Program-made: the position numbers and the translations under genes
In this document: piece by piece, positions 11,526-23,869 of the stretch
Layout: every line of letters begins with the position of its first letter
Position numbering within the stretch: position 1 is the stretch's first letter
Origin: Rhabdophis nuchalis
Lineage: Eukaryota > Chordata > Lepidosauria > Squamata > Natricidae
Reading direction: 5' to 3'
Length of the DNA: 64,000 nt
Assembly (NCBI GenBank): GCA_039707465.1
Contig: CM077643.1
Location: 201,835,605-201,899,604, forward strand
Notes under the pieces: generated by a model
What the model saw: only the letters and a program-made list of their open reading frames with translations
The model's database searches: none
Told to the model about the DNA's origin: nothing

Positions 11526-13182
11526 AATATTTATAAAACCGCACCCTCTCCCCACAGGGACTCGGGGCGGTGCACAGGTAGAATAAAAACAATAAATACA
11601 TACAAACAATTCTAAAAACAAATTAAACATAACCTGCGCTAAAATTCCCCATTAAAACTAAACAGTCCTAATTTCCCAGTAAAAACCCCAAAGACAGAGA
11701 GACTTATCCTAGGCCGGCCAGACAGAAAAAGTGAGTTTTTAATTTAAGACGGAAGGAGCGGAGGTCCGTGGTCGTCCTGATATCGGGGGGAAGGTCGTTC
11801 CAGAGGGCCGGGCCTGCCACAGAGATAGCCCTTCCCCTGGGTGTCGCCCGCTGACAATGTCTAGTGGACGGCACCCGGAGAAGTCCCTCTCTGTGGGAGC
11901 GAATCGGCCGTGAGGATGTATGAGGCAGGATCCGATCCCGCAGATAGCTAGGTCCCGAGCCATGGAGCGCTTTAAAAATGATAATTAACACTTTGAAGCG
12001 CACCCGGAAGACGACAGGTAGCCAGTGCAGCTCGCGCAAGAGCGGTGTTACATGGGTAAACCTAGCGGTTCCCATAATTGCTCGCGCGGCTGCGTTCTGG
12101 ACTAGCTGAAGTCTCCGGGTGCACCTCAAGGGGAGCCCCATGTAGAGGGAGTTACAATAGTCCAGTCGGGATGTCACGAGCGCATGAGTGACTGTGCGCA
12201 GGGCGTCCCGATCCAATAGGGGGCGCAATTGGCGAACCAGGCGAACCTGGTAAAACGCCCTCCTGGCCACGGCCGTCACTTGATCTTCCATGGACAGCCG
12301 GGAATCCAGGAGGACACCCAAATTGCGCGCCCCATCCACAGGGGCAAGATGTTCGCCCCCTATGGCCAGCGATGGAGTGAGCTGGTTGAATCGGGCAGCC
12401 GGAAACCACAGTCACTCGGTCTTGGTCGGGTTGAGCCTAAGTCCGTTACTTCCCATCCAGATCCGCATGGCTTCCAGGCACTGGCACATCACCGCTACGG
12501 CATCGTTGGGGTGGTTTGGGGTAGATATATACAACTGAGTATCATCAGCGTATAGATGGTATTCTACCCCAAAACCACGGATGATCTCACCCAGCGGCTT
12601 CATGTATGTGTTAAACAGGAGAGGCGAGAGGACCGACCCCTGAGGCACCCCACAAGTGAGTGGTCTCGAGGTCGACCTCTGCCCCCCTGTCAACACAAAT
12701 TGCAATCGGCCAGAGAGGTAGGAGGAGAACCACCATAAAACGGCACCTCCCACTCCCAACCCCCCCAGCCGATGCAATAGGATACCATGGTCGATGGTAT
12801 CGAAAGCCGCCGAGAGGTCTAATAGGACCAGGATGGAGGAACAACCCCCATCTCTGGCCCTCCAGAGATCATCAATCAACGCGACCAATGCCGTCTCAGT
12901 GCTGTGCCCAGGCCGAAAGCCGGACTGGCGCGGATCTAGATAGTCAACTTCCTCCAGGTGACGGGGAAACTGTTGTGCCACCACACTCTCAACAACCTTC
13001 GCCAGAAAGGGAAGGTTGGAGACTGGACAATAGTTGTTTAAAAGAGCTGGATCCAAAGAGGGCTTCTTAAGGAGGGGCCTCACCATCGCTTCTTTTAGGG
13101 AAGCAGGCAAGGAACCCTCACTTAAGGATGCGTTGACAACCTCTTGGAGCCAGCCTGATGCATTGTATGTGTGTGGGGACAA
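11526..13182 (-). mobile_element. L2/CR1-L3-like LINE, copy A, 5'-truncated
   Basis: A 1.65 kb LINE on the minus strand. The 3' end lies at the AAT run, with the terminal stem-loop ACCGCCCCGAGTCCC...GGTGCGG read on the minus strand. The coding part starts in the linker before the RT fingers and continues through RT to the C-terminal domain. The apurinic endonuclease is absent. It belongs with copies D and E: the protein signature MDGARNLGVLLD plus MEDQVTAVARRAF is shared with D, and the CTCCCC-type 3' end with both. Confidence 0.93.
11704..13182 (-). pseudogene. L2-like RT of copy A, one nonsense codon
   Basis: The reading frame runs in a single phase from 13182 to 11704, about 490 codons, interrupted only by TGA at 12412-12414. 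All intact relatives have TGG (Trp of the KTEW motif) there, so one G-to-A change explains the break. Visible RT blocks are [52 protein letters not shown] (motif A Asp), VPQGSVLSPLLFNTY, YADDTQLY (catalytic Asp pair), then the C-terminal LQLVQNAAARAI, ELHWLPVVFRVRFKVL and PRGRAISVAGPALWNDLPP. The product would reverse transcribe LINE RNA at a nicked target, but it lacks the endonuclease. Confidence 0.92.
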
Positions 13183-13369
13183 ACTAGCTTTGCATCACTT
13201 AGCTAGCGACCTCAAGTTGCTGGCTCTTCTGGGCTACTTCACCAGTCTTGCCTTGCCCAGATTGCTCTGTGTCATGATGCCTTGCATCAAGTCAGATCCA
13301 GTGCCAGCTTCTACTCTACACACACATGAATGCAGCTAGATTTTCCACCACAGAAGTGATACCAATTCA
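13183..13369. other. Unassigned flank
   Basis: Sequence between the truncated 5' end of L2 copy A and a SINE fragment. No identification. Confidence 0.4.
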
Positions 13370-13545
13370 TCTACTTGCAATATTGTCTGATTTTTGAACT
13401 GCTGAGTGGACAGGAGCTAGGGATTGAGCAACGGGAGTCACTCTGTCTCGTAGAGATGGGCTTGAACCGGAGGTCAGACCATTTCTTGCTGGCAGTTCTA
13501 GTGTCATTAAGCCATTGCTCCACTATGTCTCCTGCAGTATATTTT
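13370..13545 (-). mobile_element. tRNA-derived SINE fragment
   Basis: The minus strand reads GGAGACATAGTGGAGCAATG, then CCGGTTCAAGCCCATC (B-box-like), and later CACTCAGCAGTTCAAAAATC. These words fit a squamate or fish tRNA-type SINE head followed by its body. Only part of the element remains. Confidence 0.55.
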
Positions 13546-15490
13546 CATCATTGAAAGCTTGGGCATCTTATCATGTTAGTTTAAAAATGATCTATGGCCC
13601 ATGAATGCCAAGAAAACTAATATATCAAAAATACATGTTTTTTGCTATCTCACAAATCATGGCTTCTTTTAGTTATCATTCTCCAAATTTAGATAGATTA
13701 ATGCCAAATTACAGATTATGATTTTGAGACTTTATCTCAAAACATAGTTTCTTTGCTAGCCAAAAAATGAACATTTTTTAAGATGGATTGAGAAGCAAAA
13801 TTGGATGGTCTCCTCTGTCATGACCTCCCATGTTAACTAGGACTATTAAAAGAAGCTTGTATGAAAAACCAAATCGACTTGGGGAAAAAGAAGAAATGGA
13901 TTTGAAAAATATGGAATAATCCAGTCACATGAAAAAATAGGTAGTGCATTTTTCTGGCAGAAGTGCTTTTTCTGACAGAATCTTTCTGGGCATCTCTTAT
14001 AAAACCAGATTGTCTGCATCCTTATTTGAAAATGAATAAAATATTAAGAAATGAAGGTATGGAAGCCATTTTCTTCATAGCTTCATTTTAAAAAACTACT
14101 TCTGTATCTCCGCTATGGCTGACTCTGCAGAATTTTTTTAAAAGGAATCTATCCCTTCCAAATGCAATGCTGTTGATGCCATCTTTGCCAGTAGTTCAGC
14201 TGCTTTTCTTCTCCTGCTGCAGAATGTTTGGCATTTATAGTTCATTGGTCGCAAGCCAAACTTGTCCCAGTCTCTGTTCCATGTGAGTTGAACAATTATA
14301 TGTGAAAAGGAAGATTCTTTTTCACCCGAGATAATTTATCAGGGTTCAAATGATGTTGATTCCTTAATAAAGCAAGCAAGTAATTTGGAAGATATTCCCT
14401 TAGGAAAATTAAGGCTCAGGGACAATAAATATTGACTCAGACCTTTGATCGGAATAGCTGTTTTGGGCAAACAATCCTGCCATTCCCAGAGCAAGGCTTG
14501 CATATTAACTAACTTAAGAAACTCTTTGACAAGGAGAGGTAACAGCATGCCACTTTGGGTTTCACTCACAAACACAGATACTTGACAAGTTCTTCAAAAG
14601 TTGTCAAAGCAGCTAGTTTATCTGCTTCAAAAAAATGTTATCAAAATCTCGTTTCTTTTTGCCAAATGAAAACATGTCACTTAACACTGACAGGGAGAAG
14701 TGCATTTGTGGATAAAACTCTTTGCCTGCCATTCACGTGATTCAGAATACGGCGTCTCACGAAAAGTGGCAAAGTCAATACTTTCTTTTCTTGTCCCAGA
14801 TAGATCCATGGGAAAAATATGGGTGTTCCTTTCCTATTTAGGGTGGGGTGGCATAAAAAGGCAGCACAATCTACTCTCTTTAACACAATGCTAATGGGCC
14901 GTGGAGGCTCATGTGGTTGGAAGGCTGAATTAGAAGACTATTGAGAAGTTGACAGCTCAGCAGTTCAAAAACCTGAGAAGATGAGCTGCATGACGGAATA
15001 AACTTTTGTTACTTGTCGCAGCTCCTGCCCATCTAGCAGTTTGAAAGCATGCAAATGCAAGCAGATAAACAGGTATCACTTTGGTGAAAAAATGCCAGGG
15101 ACATGAAAGGAGCCTTCTTGGGCATCCCTTGGGCAACAGTGATGTCACCGGCTAATTCTTTTAACCTGGGAAGCATCTTGGAAAAAAGGTGCTTCTGACA
15201 CGAATGTAATAGTAGCAGTAGTAGCACAGTACTTCTAAAATTATTTTATTTATTGTTCTTTTTCCTGGGATTTTTAAATAATAATTTTATTAAACTTTAC
15301 AGTTTCAAAGATAAAAGACATGCAATCTTTGAAAAAATGAAAAAAGCAATAGTGGAAGAGCTAAGAAGCACAGGACCCTTAAAGTAAATTTAGATTTCAT
15401 TGAAGATTTGTCAAAGATTGTAGCTTTAAAAGCTCCACTCTTAGGTAATCTGAGAGTGGCTTCAGGTGTAGTAGGTATGTCAGGAGGAAT
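13546..15490. other. Unassigned AT-rich sequence
   Basis: No element or exon is recognised. Open frames here are 60-80 codons with no recognisable domain. Confidence 0.4.
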
Positions 15491-16690
15491 TGTTTTGTTT
15501 TAAAAAAGTTTTATTGGTTTTAACAATTTATATTGGGGAAGGGATAGATAAGGTGATAGATAATATTTGAAGCTTCCACATCAGGTCTGATGACCGCCTC
15601 CGAGTCTTCATACATATTTAATTAAAAAGAAATTATTAAAGGGAAGGGGTACAAACATTTTAAAATCATAAATTTTCATATTATTTTATACATTCAATTA
15701 CTTTATACTATTGACATCCGTACAGGAATTACTAAAGAAATATAACAAGTTATTTTTGCGATCTGAGCCTCTTTGCTATGGTCTCTTCCTCCTCCTCCCC
15801 ACCAGCAAGCGGACCCGTGGCCCCTCCCGTTCCCATCTCATCATCATCCAGGATTGAGGAATGTTTTTTTTAAAAATTATGCGCCTCTTCAACTGTTTTG
15901 ATTCTGACTCTTCCTCCCTCCCAGAATACCAGCATCCCTTCAGGCATCAACCACTTGAACCACACCCCCTTTTTGAATAATTTTTTAGTTAAGAAGGAAT
16001 AATTCCTTCTTATATCTCTTATTTTCTTTGCGATCTGCTTCAATATGGCTACCTCCTTTTGCTGATACATCAAAGGGCCCCCTCTTTGCGCTCTCAGTAT
16101 CTCCTCTCTCGTTGACCTTCTTATAAATTTAATATGTATCTCCTGGGTACCTCATTTATTCTGGCAAATGCTGAATTAATTCTATAAATCAAATCAATGT
16201 CCCCCCAAATAAATTCCTTATCTTTCTTAATATAATCCGCTAACATAGTAGCCATCAGCTCTCTCAGATTCTCATTGGGTAATTCTGGAACATTCTGAAA
16301 TCTTTAAAAAAAAGACATGCGTTCAAAATCAATTTTAGACATTTGACCAGTAATATCTGTAAGTTCTTTCTTAAAGTCTTTTATCTCTTCCTTCATCTCA
16401 ACCGCCCCCCCTTCCAACCCCACAATTTTTTGTTTATTATTTGTTATTTCTCTTTGCGCCTCCAATAATTCCAATCTTGTGCTTAAATTGTCTTTCCGGA
16501 TTTGTTGCATTTCATTCATTATTCTTTGAAACATCTCCTCTACGTTTAATGGCTGAGGGCTTGGTGACTTAGGATCCTCTACTTCTGTTTCCTTCTGTAA
16601 CATTGCTGAAATCTTTGGAGGAGGAATTGTTGAGTAGATACATGAACTAATGTCAGAACCAGAGTGTACCACAACAACCACAATATCACA
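15490..16690 (-). pseudogene. L1 LINE ORF1 remnant
   Basis: On the minus strand the first part (16681-16304) encodes a 125-residue piece with a heptad-rich coiled coil: MFQRIMNEMQQIRKDNLSTR, then NNKQKIVGLEGGAVEMKEEI and ITGQMSKIDFERMSFF. A second part (16073-15870) carries the C-terminal RNA-binding end, with LKQIAKKIRDIRRNYSFLTK and KKGVWFKWLMPEGM. Between them the RRM-like core is disrupted. L1 ORF1 protein forms trimers that coat L1 RNA, and this match is to the reptile type. Neither ORF2 nor a 3' tail is visible, and the sequence past 15870 is less certain. Confidence 0.83.
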
Positions 16691-17290
16691 ACTGCTGTTA
16701 CCTTGGAGAGGAACAATTATAAAGAGAAGCGATCAGACTTTTCAGAAAGCAACCCAGCCTGGATCATAACCTTCACTTCCAACAAGGCAAGTTAAGCAGG
16801 ACATGTTGGGGACAGGTATGTTGTTCATACACAGAAAGGAAAGCATGCAAGAGATGATCTGATACTATTTTTTTAATATCACTTTGAACTGAACTCTGAC
16901 CTATAGAGCAAGCCACTTATCATGTTGCAAGGATTTTCCTAATTATTCTCTGATATCTTGTATAATACAACATTCCATAGTTCAATTAATCTGTTCAGCT
17001 TCTCCTTTTTATGTTATTTCTGTGCAAAATCTAGAGGAGCTTATATTGCCTCAGCTGGTCCTGGTTATTCTAAGCTTGTAATATTCAGAGGCTTTTGCAA
17101 ACTATGCATCATCTACTGATATCGATGTGCAACAAAATATTTGAGGAAATTATTTCATGTTTTGAATGAGATGTGTTCTCTCTGCCTTCTTGAGATTCTC
17201 GAAAACGCTTCAATATTTAAAATTGGCAAAGATTCTTATTTGCATTTTCCTGAACAACAGTGTAGAGTTACCGTTGTTCTTAGATTCTCA
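16691..17290. other. Unassigned sequence
   Basis: May include part of the L1 5' flank near 16700-16850, but nothing diagnostic was seen. Confidence 0.4.
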
Positions 17291-18580
17291 TTTTCAATTT
17301 CAATTTAATTTCAATTTATTCGAATTTGTATACCGCCCTTTCTCCCTTGCGGGACTCAGGGTGGTGAACAGGCAATGATAAAAACAACAGTAAAAACATC
17401 AATATAAATACCTATGCTAAAATAAATTAAATTCTAAGCCTGCTCTAAAATGTACAATAAAACCCCAATAAAACCAGATTAAAAGCTACACCAGGCCGGC
17501 CGCATGAAAAAGATGGGTCTTCAGGGCTCGGCGGAACAGATGCAGGTCCGTAGTTGTGCGGAGGTCAGGGGGCAGGTCATTCCAGAGGGCAGGAGCTGCC
17601 ACAGAGAAGGCTCTCCCCCTGGGGGTCGCCAGCCGACATTGACTGGCTGACGGCACTCTGAGGAGGCCCTCTCTGTGGGAGCGGACTGGTCGAAGGGAAG
17701 TATTTGGTAGGAGGTGGTCTTGCAGGTACCTAGGTCTCTTGCCATGGAGCGCTTTAAAGGTTGTTACTAGCACCTTGAAGCGCACCTGGAAAGCCACAGG
17801 CAACCAGTGCAGCTCACGCAGGAGAGGTGTTACATGGGAGCATCTAGAGGCTCTCAGAATCCCCCGCGCGGCTGCATTCTGAACTAGCTGGAGCCTCCGG
17901 GTGCACCTCAAGGGAAGCCCCATGTAGAGAGTGATACAATAGTCCAGGCGGGAGATGACGAAGGCTTGAGTGACCGTGCATAAAGCGTCACGGTCCAGAA
18001 AGGGGTGCAACAAATCAGATGGACCTGATAAAAAGCCCCCCTGGCTACGGCTGTCCCATGATCGTCTAAAGACAGCCAAGTATCCAGGAGGACGCCCAAG
18101 TTGTGGGCCCTCTCCGCGGGGGCTAATGGTACGCCCCCGATAGCCAGGGATGGAGCCAGCTGGCTATGCCGTGACGTCGGAAACCACAGCCACTCGGTCT
18201 AGGACGGGTTGAGTCGAAGTCTGTTCCTCCCCATCCAGACTCGCACGGCCTCCAGGCACCGGGACATCACTTCCGCGGCATCATTGGGGTGGTCCGGGGT
18301 GGAAATGTACAGCTGGGTGTCATCCGCGTACTGATGGAATTCCACCCCGAAACCACGGATGATCTCACCCAGCGGCTTCATATAGATGTTGAACAGGAGA
18401 GGCGAGAGGACCGACCCCTGTGGCACCCCACAGGTGAGGCGTCTCGAGGTCGACCTCTGCCCTCCTGCCAACACGAATTGTGACCGGTCAGAGAGATAGG
18501 AGGAGAACCACCGTAAGACGGTGCCTCCCAGCCCCAACCCCTCCAACCGGCGCAACAGGATACCATGATCAATGGTATAT
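17291..18580 (-). mobile_element. L2/CR1-L3-like LINE, copy B, 5'-truncated
   Basis: Minus strand, with a 3' end of the GTATACCGCCCTTTCTCCC / GCGGGACTCAGGG type and a tail of AATTGAAATT-like repeats near 17285-17315. The coding region is broken. The 5' part (18555-18199) keeps RRLTCGVPQGSVLSPLLF and YADDTQLYIST. The next motif reads RLNPS followed by TAG where relatives have Lys. After a frame shift, 18079-17486 keeps LDYCITLYMGLPLRCTRRLQ and RELHWLPVAFQVRFKVL. It groups with copies C, G and H. The 5' end stops inside the motif A region. Confidence 0.92.
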
Positions 18581-19620
18581 CATATACCGGTAGTAAAGAT
18601 AACCACTTTAGGATATGCACACACGTAAAGTGGAACACAACATTTGAAATTTCTTTAGAATTTCTTTATTAAATTGTGTTTTTAGATAGAAACAGTGGAT
18701 TTCCTGAGAAATGCTATCTTTTCATTGAAATTTCAACTGTTTCTGTTTCGTGTGTCTCTAAGATTTCCTTTATTGGTTTTAAGCAGTTATAACTAAATTG
18801 CATTACAATCTTATTCTTTGTATTTTTAATGTTTAATTCTTAAGCAGAACATTTCAGGTATGCATGTTTTGATGAGACCATCCAATGTGATTTAATTCAA
18901 AAAAGACATTACAAAAATTAGAGGACTGAAAGAATGTAAATTGCTCCTTGCTGAGACCCAGGAAATGTACATGATTAAATGGATATGATGTTCAACTGAC
19001 AGAAAATTAAGAGATTTGGTACTTATCCTCAAAACCAAATATGGTAGAAAACAAACACGAATTTTCCTTGAGGTTTTAAAGATCTCATAATTCAGGAGTA
19101 TCCCACTGAGTATTTTACCTTGCCAACTGGTTTTTGCAGGGAGACAATTAGCAGGGAGAGAGGCCATTAAATGTTTGTCATGATAAAAAAAACAAACTAT
19201 AATTTACACTTTTGCCAGATCCTGGAATGCAGGCATTGAAGTTTGTGTTCTGCCAGCATCACATGCATATAATAATCTTGGATTCTTGTGCACTTTGCCC
19301 CAAGTCTATTAATTGGTATATGAAAATATTGACTTTGTTGAAATGTTTATATATGTGGCATTTAATTATTTAAACTCCAGAGGCATTCATAGCAACATTC
19401 AAACATGCGAAGAAATACAACAAAATAAATCACAACAAAGGCAGAAGATACAACTATATGAGCTATAGTAAACAAATCAGAAAATGTCTGGTGGAATAAG
19501 AGGCCTTGTCCACTGCTCATATAATAACATTATAAGCTCAGTTCAACCACCCTTGTTTGGATAGTTATTTAATAATTGTAAACTTTTTATATTTATCCCA
19601 TTTTCCAAGATCCCAAGCAC
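18581..19620. other. Unassigned AT-rich sequence
   Basis: No element is recognised. The last 200 bases may include decayed upstream Helitron sequence. Confidence 0.4.
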
Positions 19621-19639
19621 AGCAAAAACATAAGTAATT

Positions 19640-21430
19640 CAGCCATGGGAGGTGTTCAATTGTCATATCAATGTAGAAATATGCTCATCTATCAAATATA
19701 TCATCAAGTACACCATGAATGGTAATGATTGGGCAACTTTTGCAGTGAACGGAGAAGATGAAATTACACAGAACTGGACAGGCAGATATACTGAATAGTC
19801 TGAATCAATACCTGGATTTCAAATTCATGAAACGGAACCAATCAATGTTCACCATTAAAAACACCTTCAACAACAGCATCAAGTATTCTTTTGAGATAAT
19901 GCTGCTATGCAACTGAATAATGATATGACAAGAAACACTGAATTCATGGATCTTTGTACGCGCAATCTATTTGCAAATATCCTGTTCTGTGCAGATATCC
20001 CAACATTCTACATATGCATTAATAAGAGATGGGAAAGAAGGAAGATTGGGGAAGGAGTAGAGGAGTACTATGGGATTTTTGAAGCCAGTGTTCTGAACTG
20101 AGTTTATACCATTTCCCCACAAAGTGGTAACCTTTACTATCTGAGATTGAATTTCCATCACATAAAGCAGCTAGAATCTTTCAAATCATTGAATACATGT
20201 GATAGATATATCTTTCTATCATTCAAAGATATCTGCAGAGAGAGAAGACTCTTGTAAGTTAATGACGATTGGAAACACATTATGAAAGATGCTGAAAAAA
20301 ACAAAAATTCTCAGAATAATAAGAGATTTGTTTACCATTTTGCTAACAAATCGACAATTCATAGCAATTATGGAAGATTTTTGAAAATAAAATATCTGAA
20401 GATTTCCTTCAAATTGAAAGGCCTATCAATCATCCCAATATCATGATCAATGAGAGACATCATGAACAAGCTCTTCTATATTTTCATGGTACACTTGGGA
20501 ACTTGGCCAAAACCTTTAAAGAATATAATTTGCTGACATCAACAAAGAGTACGATTAATGAAAATGGTGCCAATCTGAATTATTACAATACAACAGATTT
20601 GAATAGCAGGGATTTGTACTACAGAACTAGTCCCTATTGAATAATGGCCAAAAAGCAATATGTATCTAAATGCTTACAGAACAATGTTTTTTTAGTAATT
20701 TCATTGATGGGCCAAGAGGAACAGGAAAGATGTTGCTATTGCGGTAGCATTAATTGATATTATAGCAACATTCACACCTGGTACAATAGCACATTCAGAA
20801 TTGAGGATAAACCTCAAAGTGACTGAAAATGCTATTTGAAGCAATGTAACACTGATGAAAACTCCAATAATGCATGTTTGTTTCATCAAGATTAGCCCTA
20901 TGATTAAAAGACAGAACTTTGATATGAATTAGGTGTCAACTTTCAAAACGAAATTTGGAATCATTGGTTGGGATCATTACTCGGAACCCTGACATTAGGC
21001 TTTTGGGGGAATTTTAACCATTTGCTGTGGTGATCTCTATCAGGTTCTACCATTTGTGAAAAGAGGAAATGATATTGTTATGAAAAAATTATTGCATCAA
21101 AAAAGATTATATTTATGGAGAAGCTTTGTCAAGTTTCAGTTGAAAAGAAATATGTGACTGAGTGAGAAGTAAGATGTTCTGAGTTCTTACCAGATACTGG
21201 AGAAAGAAGATTCAGAAAAATGAAAATGATGAAACGGAATTACTTAAGATATGGAAAGATGTATTGATTCCATCTACCTAACTCTACAAAATCTTACAGA
21301 ACTTTTCTCAAAGAAGTCTATCTTGGTTCCTCTCAATAAAATGATGATAAAAATTAATTCCACATGCATCAGATGCTTTCCTGGAATTATAAAAAAATAC
21401 TGTTTCTCCAATGGCATCAATGAAGGAGCT
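19640..21430 (+). pseudogene. Helitron Rep/helicase remnant
   Basis: Several plus-strand frames, read in order, match the Helitron RepHel protein. FNCHINVEICSSIKYIIKYT (19656 on) is the Rep-side block, followed by EDEIT and GRYTE, then FQIHETEPINVHH. Next come ADIPTFYICINKRWERRKIG and VYTISPQSGNLYYLRL, which lead into the helicase. DGPRGTGKM (near 20706) is the Walker A motif of the PIF1-like helicase. AHSELRINLKVTENA, CCGDLYQVLPFVKRG (near 21031) and KKSILVPLNKMMIKINST (near 21314) follow in the usual helicase order. Many stops and frame shifts are present. The Rep HUH motif, the last helicase motifs and the terminal TC/CTRR ends are not visible. RepHel would drive rolling-circle transposition. 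Confidence 0.85.
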
Positions 21431-21523
21431 AACAAAAGTCAGCCAGCTAGCCAGCCTTAGACAGTACAAAACTGTGTTCGTGAGTAATCAGTGACCATTT
21501 ATAAATTTATCTTTTAAATTTAG

Positions 21524-21615
21524 CATTTATAGATTTATAATTTTGTCTCAAATATTTATTGATTTCTTATCAATAAATAACATTTGAGACAAAATTACAA
21601 CAAATCTATAAAAAA
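21524..21615. repeat. Long inverted repeat (hairpin)
   Basis: AATTTTGTCTCAAAT and TTTATTGAT are repeated in inverted order after a 5-base loop (TTCTT), with ATAGATTT-like outer arms. The stem is about 35-40 bases with a few mismatches. It lies about 100 bases past the last Helitron match. It could be a small MITE, or structure inside the Helitron's noncoding 3' part. No CTRR end was confirmed. Confidence 0.75.
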
Positions 21616-23285
21616 ACTTGACTAGAACCCATGAATAAGATTGCAAGCAAGGTAGTATCTAAACTTAAATAAAACGTAATAACCTCTAAAATGACAAAAA
21701 AAATATGACAACATCTAAAATGTACAAAGAATGATGATATCTATGTGGGATATTCAGGGAGAGAAGGAACATACTGTATACACAAAAGGATGGCACTTGG
21801 TATTATAAAATGTAGTGGCAGTTGGCATTGATTGAAAAAGGTAAACAAGGGCGCACTTTACTATGTTGATGGGGGAAATCTCAAACAATTATCGATAAGG
21901 ACTCTTTAGCTAATATTTGTGACATTGCAAGTGTAGACCAAACAAGCAGGCAAGCTGACAAAAATGCGAAATAAATTTGACATGAAGTCAAAGCTTGACT
22001 ACATTTTAGGTCTGATTAATTCAGGGATCAGTAAACACATGCTTGGACATTCGGTCCATAAGTGATCTTGTCTCTTGTTCTTAAAGCTTTAGCCACTGCT
22101 AACTTTCCTTTCTTCTGGAACCCAATAGTTCTGTGAATTAGCAGTGAGGAATCTTAGTAATTAGACAGTTTTATTTAAATGAAAGTATTTTAGTTTAACT
22201 GGATTGTAGATTGGATTGTGAGATTATTTTTTTTCAGCATCTGAATGAAAGCGTAATACCGTTTTATTAGCCCAGCAGCTGATTTGAGTTTAGCTTCATT
22301 TTATACTCTGTCTTACAGTATAAGTAGCATTTATTTCTTCTTTCAACTCTCTTGGATGTTTTTTTCTGTTTTATATCCCATTGAATTCTCTGTGAAACTG
22401 CACCAGTTTACAATAATTTTATTACTTTATTAATTAAACGTCCTCCAACAAGCTAACTATGGCATTTCTTATCATCAAGGGTTTCATTAGTTTTTAATGG
22501 TGTGAGACAAAATTACCATTTACCCGCATGCAATTTAAGAAGCATCATTAACACAGAAAAAGCACCAGGTGGGATTTTCTAACAGTCATTTTTGTTTTTA
22601 TTTAAAAGGAATTACTGGGAATTACTGGGTTTTCAGATGTTGATTTTATATAATTATTTTTGATGTCCTATTGTTAAATTTCACTTTAATAACTTTAACA
22701 CACTTGAGCATAGTCTTTCTCTGTCTCTCCTACGCATGTGCATGTGCATGCGCGCGCACACAATTTCTTCCTTCAGGCAACAATGAATATGCTTGCCTGA
22801 TAAATGCATGTAACCAGGTATAGGCATAGTCACTTTAGTCAGCCCTTTGAGTGAATTGCTTAATCAGCAAAAACCAAGAGTAATCTTCACGGTCAGTAAA
22901 ACAGGGTGTGGGCAGAAGGAAGGATTGCTTGCTCAGGAGCGAAGCAGCCAGCCAACTTGAGCAACAGAGAAGCAGGACATGAGAATAATGTCAATGTACT
23001 ACAGAGCTTGAAGTCTTGGATTAAGACTGGGAAGAGCTGCATTCAAGTTTACCTGCCGCCATGAATTGGAAGAACTCAAATCAGTTGCAATCCTTTCATC
23101 CAACCTACTTCACAAGACAATGGGGATAAAATTTACGGGAGAGACACTATATAGGAAGAGTGGCTTGGATGAAAGAAAGGATATCAGTCTCTTTCTACCA
23201 AAGAAACTTCCTTGCTTGCTGGCAAATAACTTCTGTGTCACAAGTTATTCTTATGACAATCATTCTCTTGTCTTGACAGCTTGTG
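21616..23285. other. Unassigned sequence
   Basis: No element or exon is recognised. A short CA/TG/CG-rich stretch sits near 22733-22765. An 87-codon frame at 23066-23329 enters the following CR1 and has no recognisable domain. Confidence 0.4.
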
Positions 23286-23287
23286 CA

Positions 23288-23577
23288 GTAACAGTAACAG
23301 AGTTGGAAGAGACCTTGGAAGTCATCTAGTCCAACCAGAGGTGGGTTGCTCCTGATTTGACCCGGATCAGGTGAACCGGTAGTAGCAGTGGCGGGAGGCT
23401 CTGCCCACCTGCCCGGATGCTTCTGTGCATGTGCAGAAAGTTCTACGCATGCGCAAAAGAATCACACGCACAAGCATGCCCGAACCAGTAGTAAAAAAAT
23501 TGGCAATCCACCACTGAGTCCAACCCTCTGCTCTTGCAAAGGAAGCATTTCCCAATTATTGCACTGTTCCCCTTAAT
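23288..23577 (-). mobile_element. CR1 LINE 3' fragment, interrupted
   Basis: The CR1 3' end (plus-strand words ACAGAGTTGGAAGAGACC and CATCTAGTCCAACC) runs to 23335 and resumes at 23517 with AGTCCAACCCTCTGCTC. The gap is a hAT-type MITE with an 8-base duplication. Confidence 0.88.
23336..23516. mobile_element. hAT-type MITE, CAGAGGTGGGTT family
   Basis: The left end is CAGAGGTGGGTTGC and the right end GGCAATCCACCACTG, its imperfect inverse. The 8-base target duplication AGTCCAAC is perfect (23328-23335 and 23517-23524). The interior has GGTGAACCGGTAGTAG and GCATGTGCAG-type words shared with the copy at 8594-8850. It is 181 bases and noncoding. Confidence 0.92.
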
Positions 23578-23869
23578 TCAAATGTTCTTTGGGCATCCCA
23601 AGAGTCATTGGCATCCTGGAAAAAAAACCCATAGGAGACCATTGCTGAATTATTCACAAGTAAAATAGATTGAAGTGTCTGTAAAGACTTTGGTTTAATT
23701 ACAGGGCATCTTGTATGTTATGGTTATCCATATGTTTAGTCTGGTGGTCGGAACGAGAAAAGCAGGCACCCAGGCCACCAAAAGTGTTTGCATGGCTCTG
23801 TGAAAGTAGTTGTTCATGCCTAGAGTATTGTGCTCCTTTTTCATGAATAATATGCTCCTTTTTTGTTTG
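23578..23869. other. Unassigned sequence
   Basis: No identification. Confidence 0.4.

Noticed and set aside
11291..11630. Open frames of poly-Ile and poly-Leu on both strands
   Set aside because: Translation of the AAT microsatellite.
19640..21430. Cellular PIF1 helicase pseudogene
   Set aside because: Upstream blocks (CHINVEICSS, IHETEP, YYLRL) are Helitron-specific and not found in cellular PIF1.
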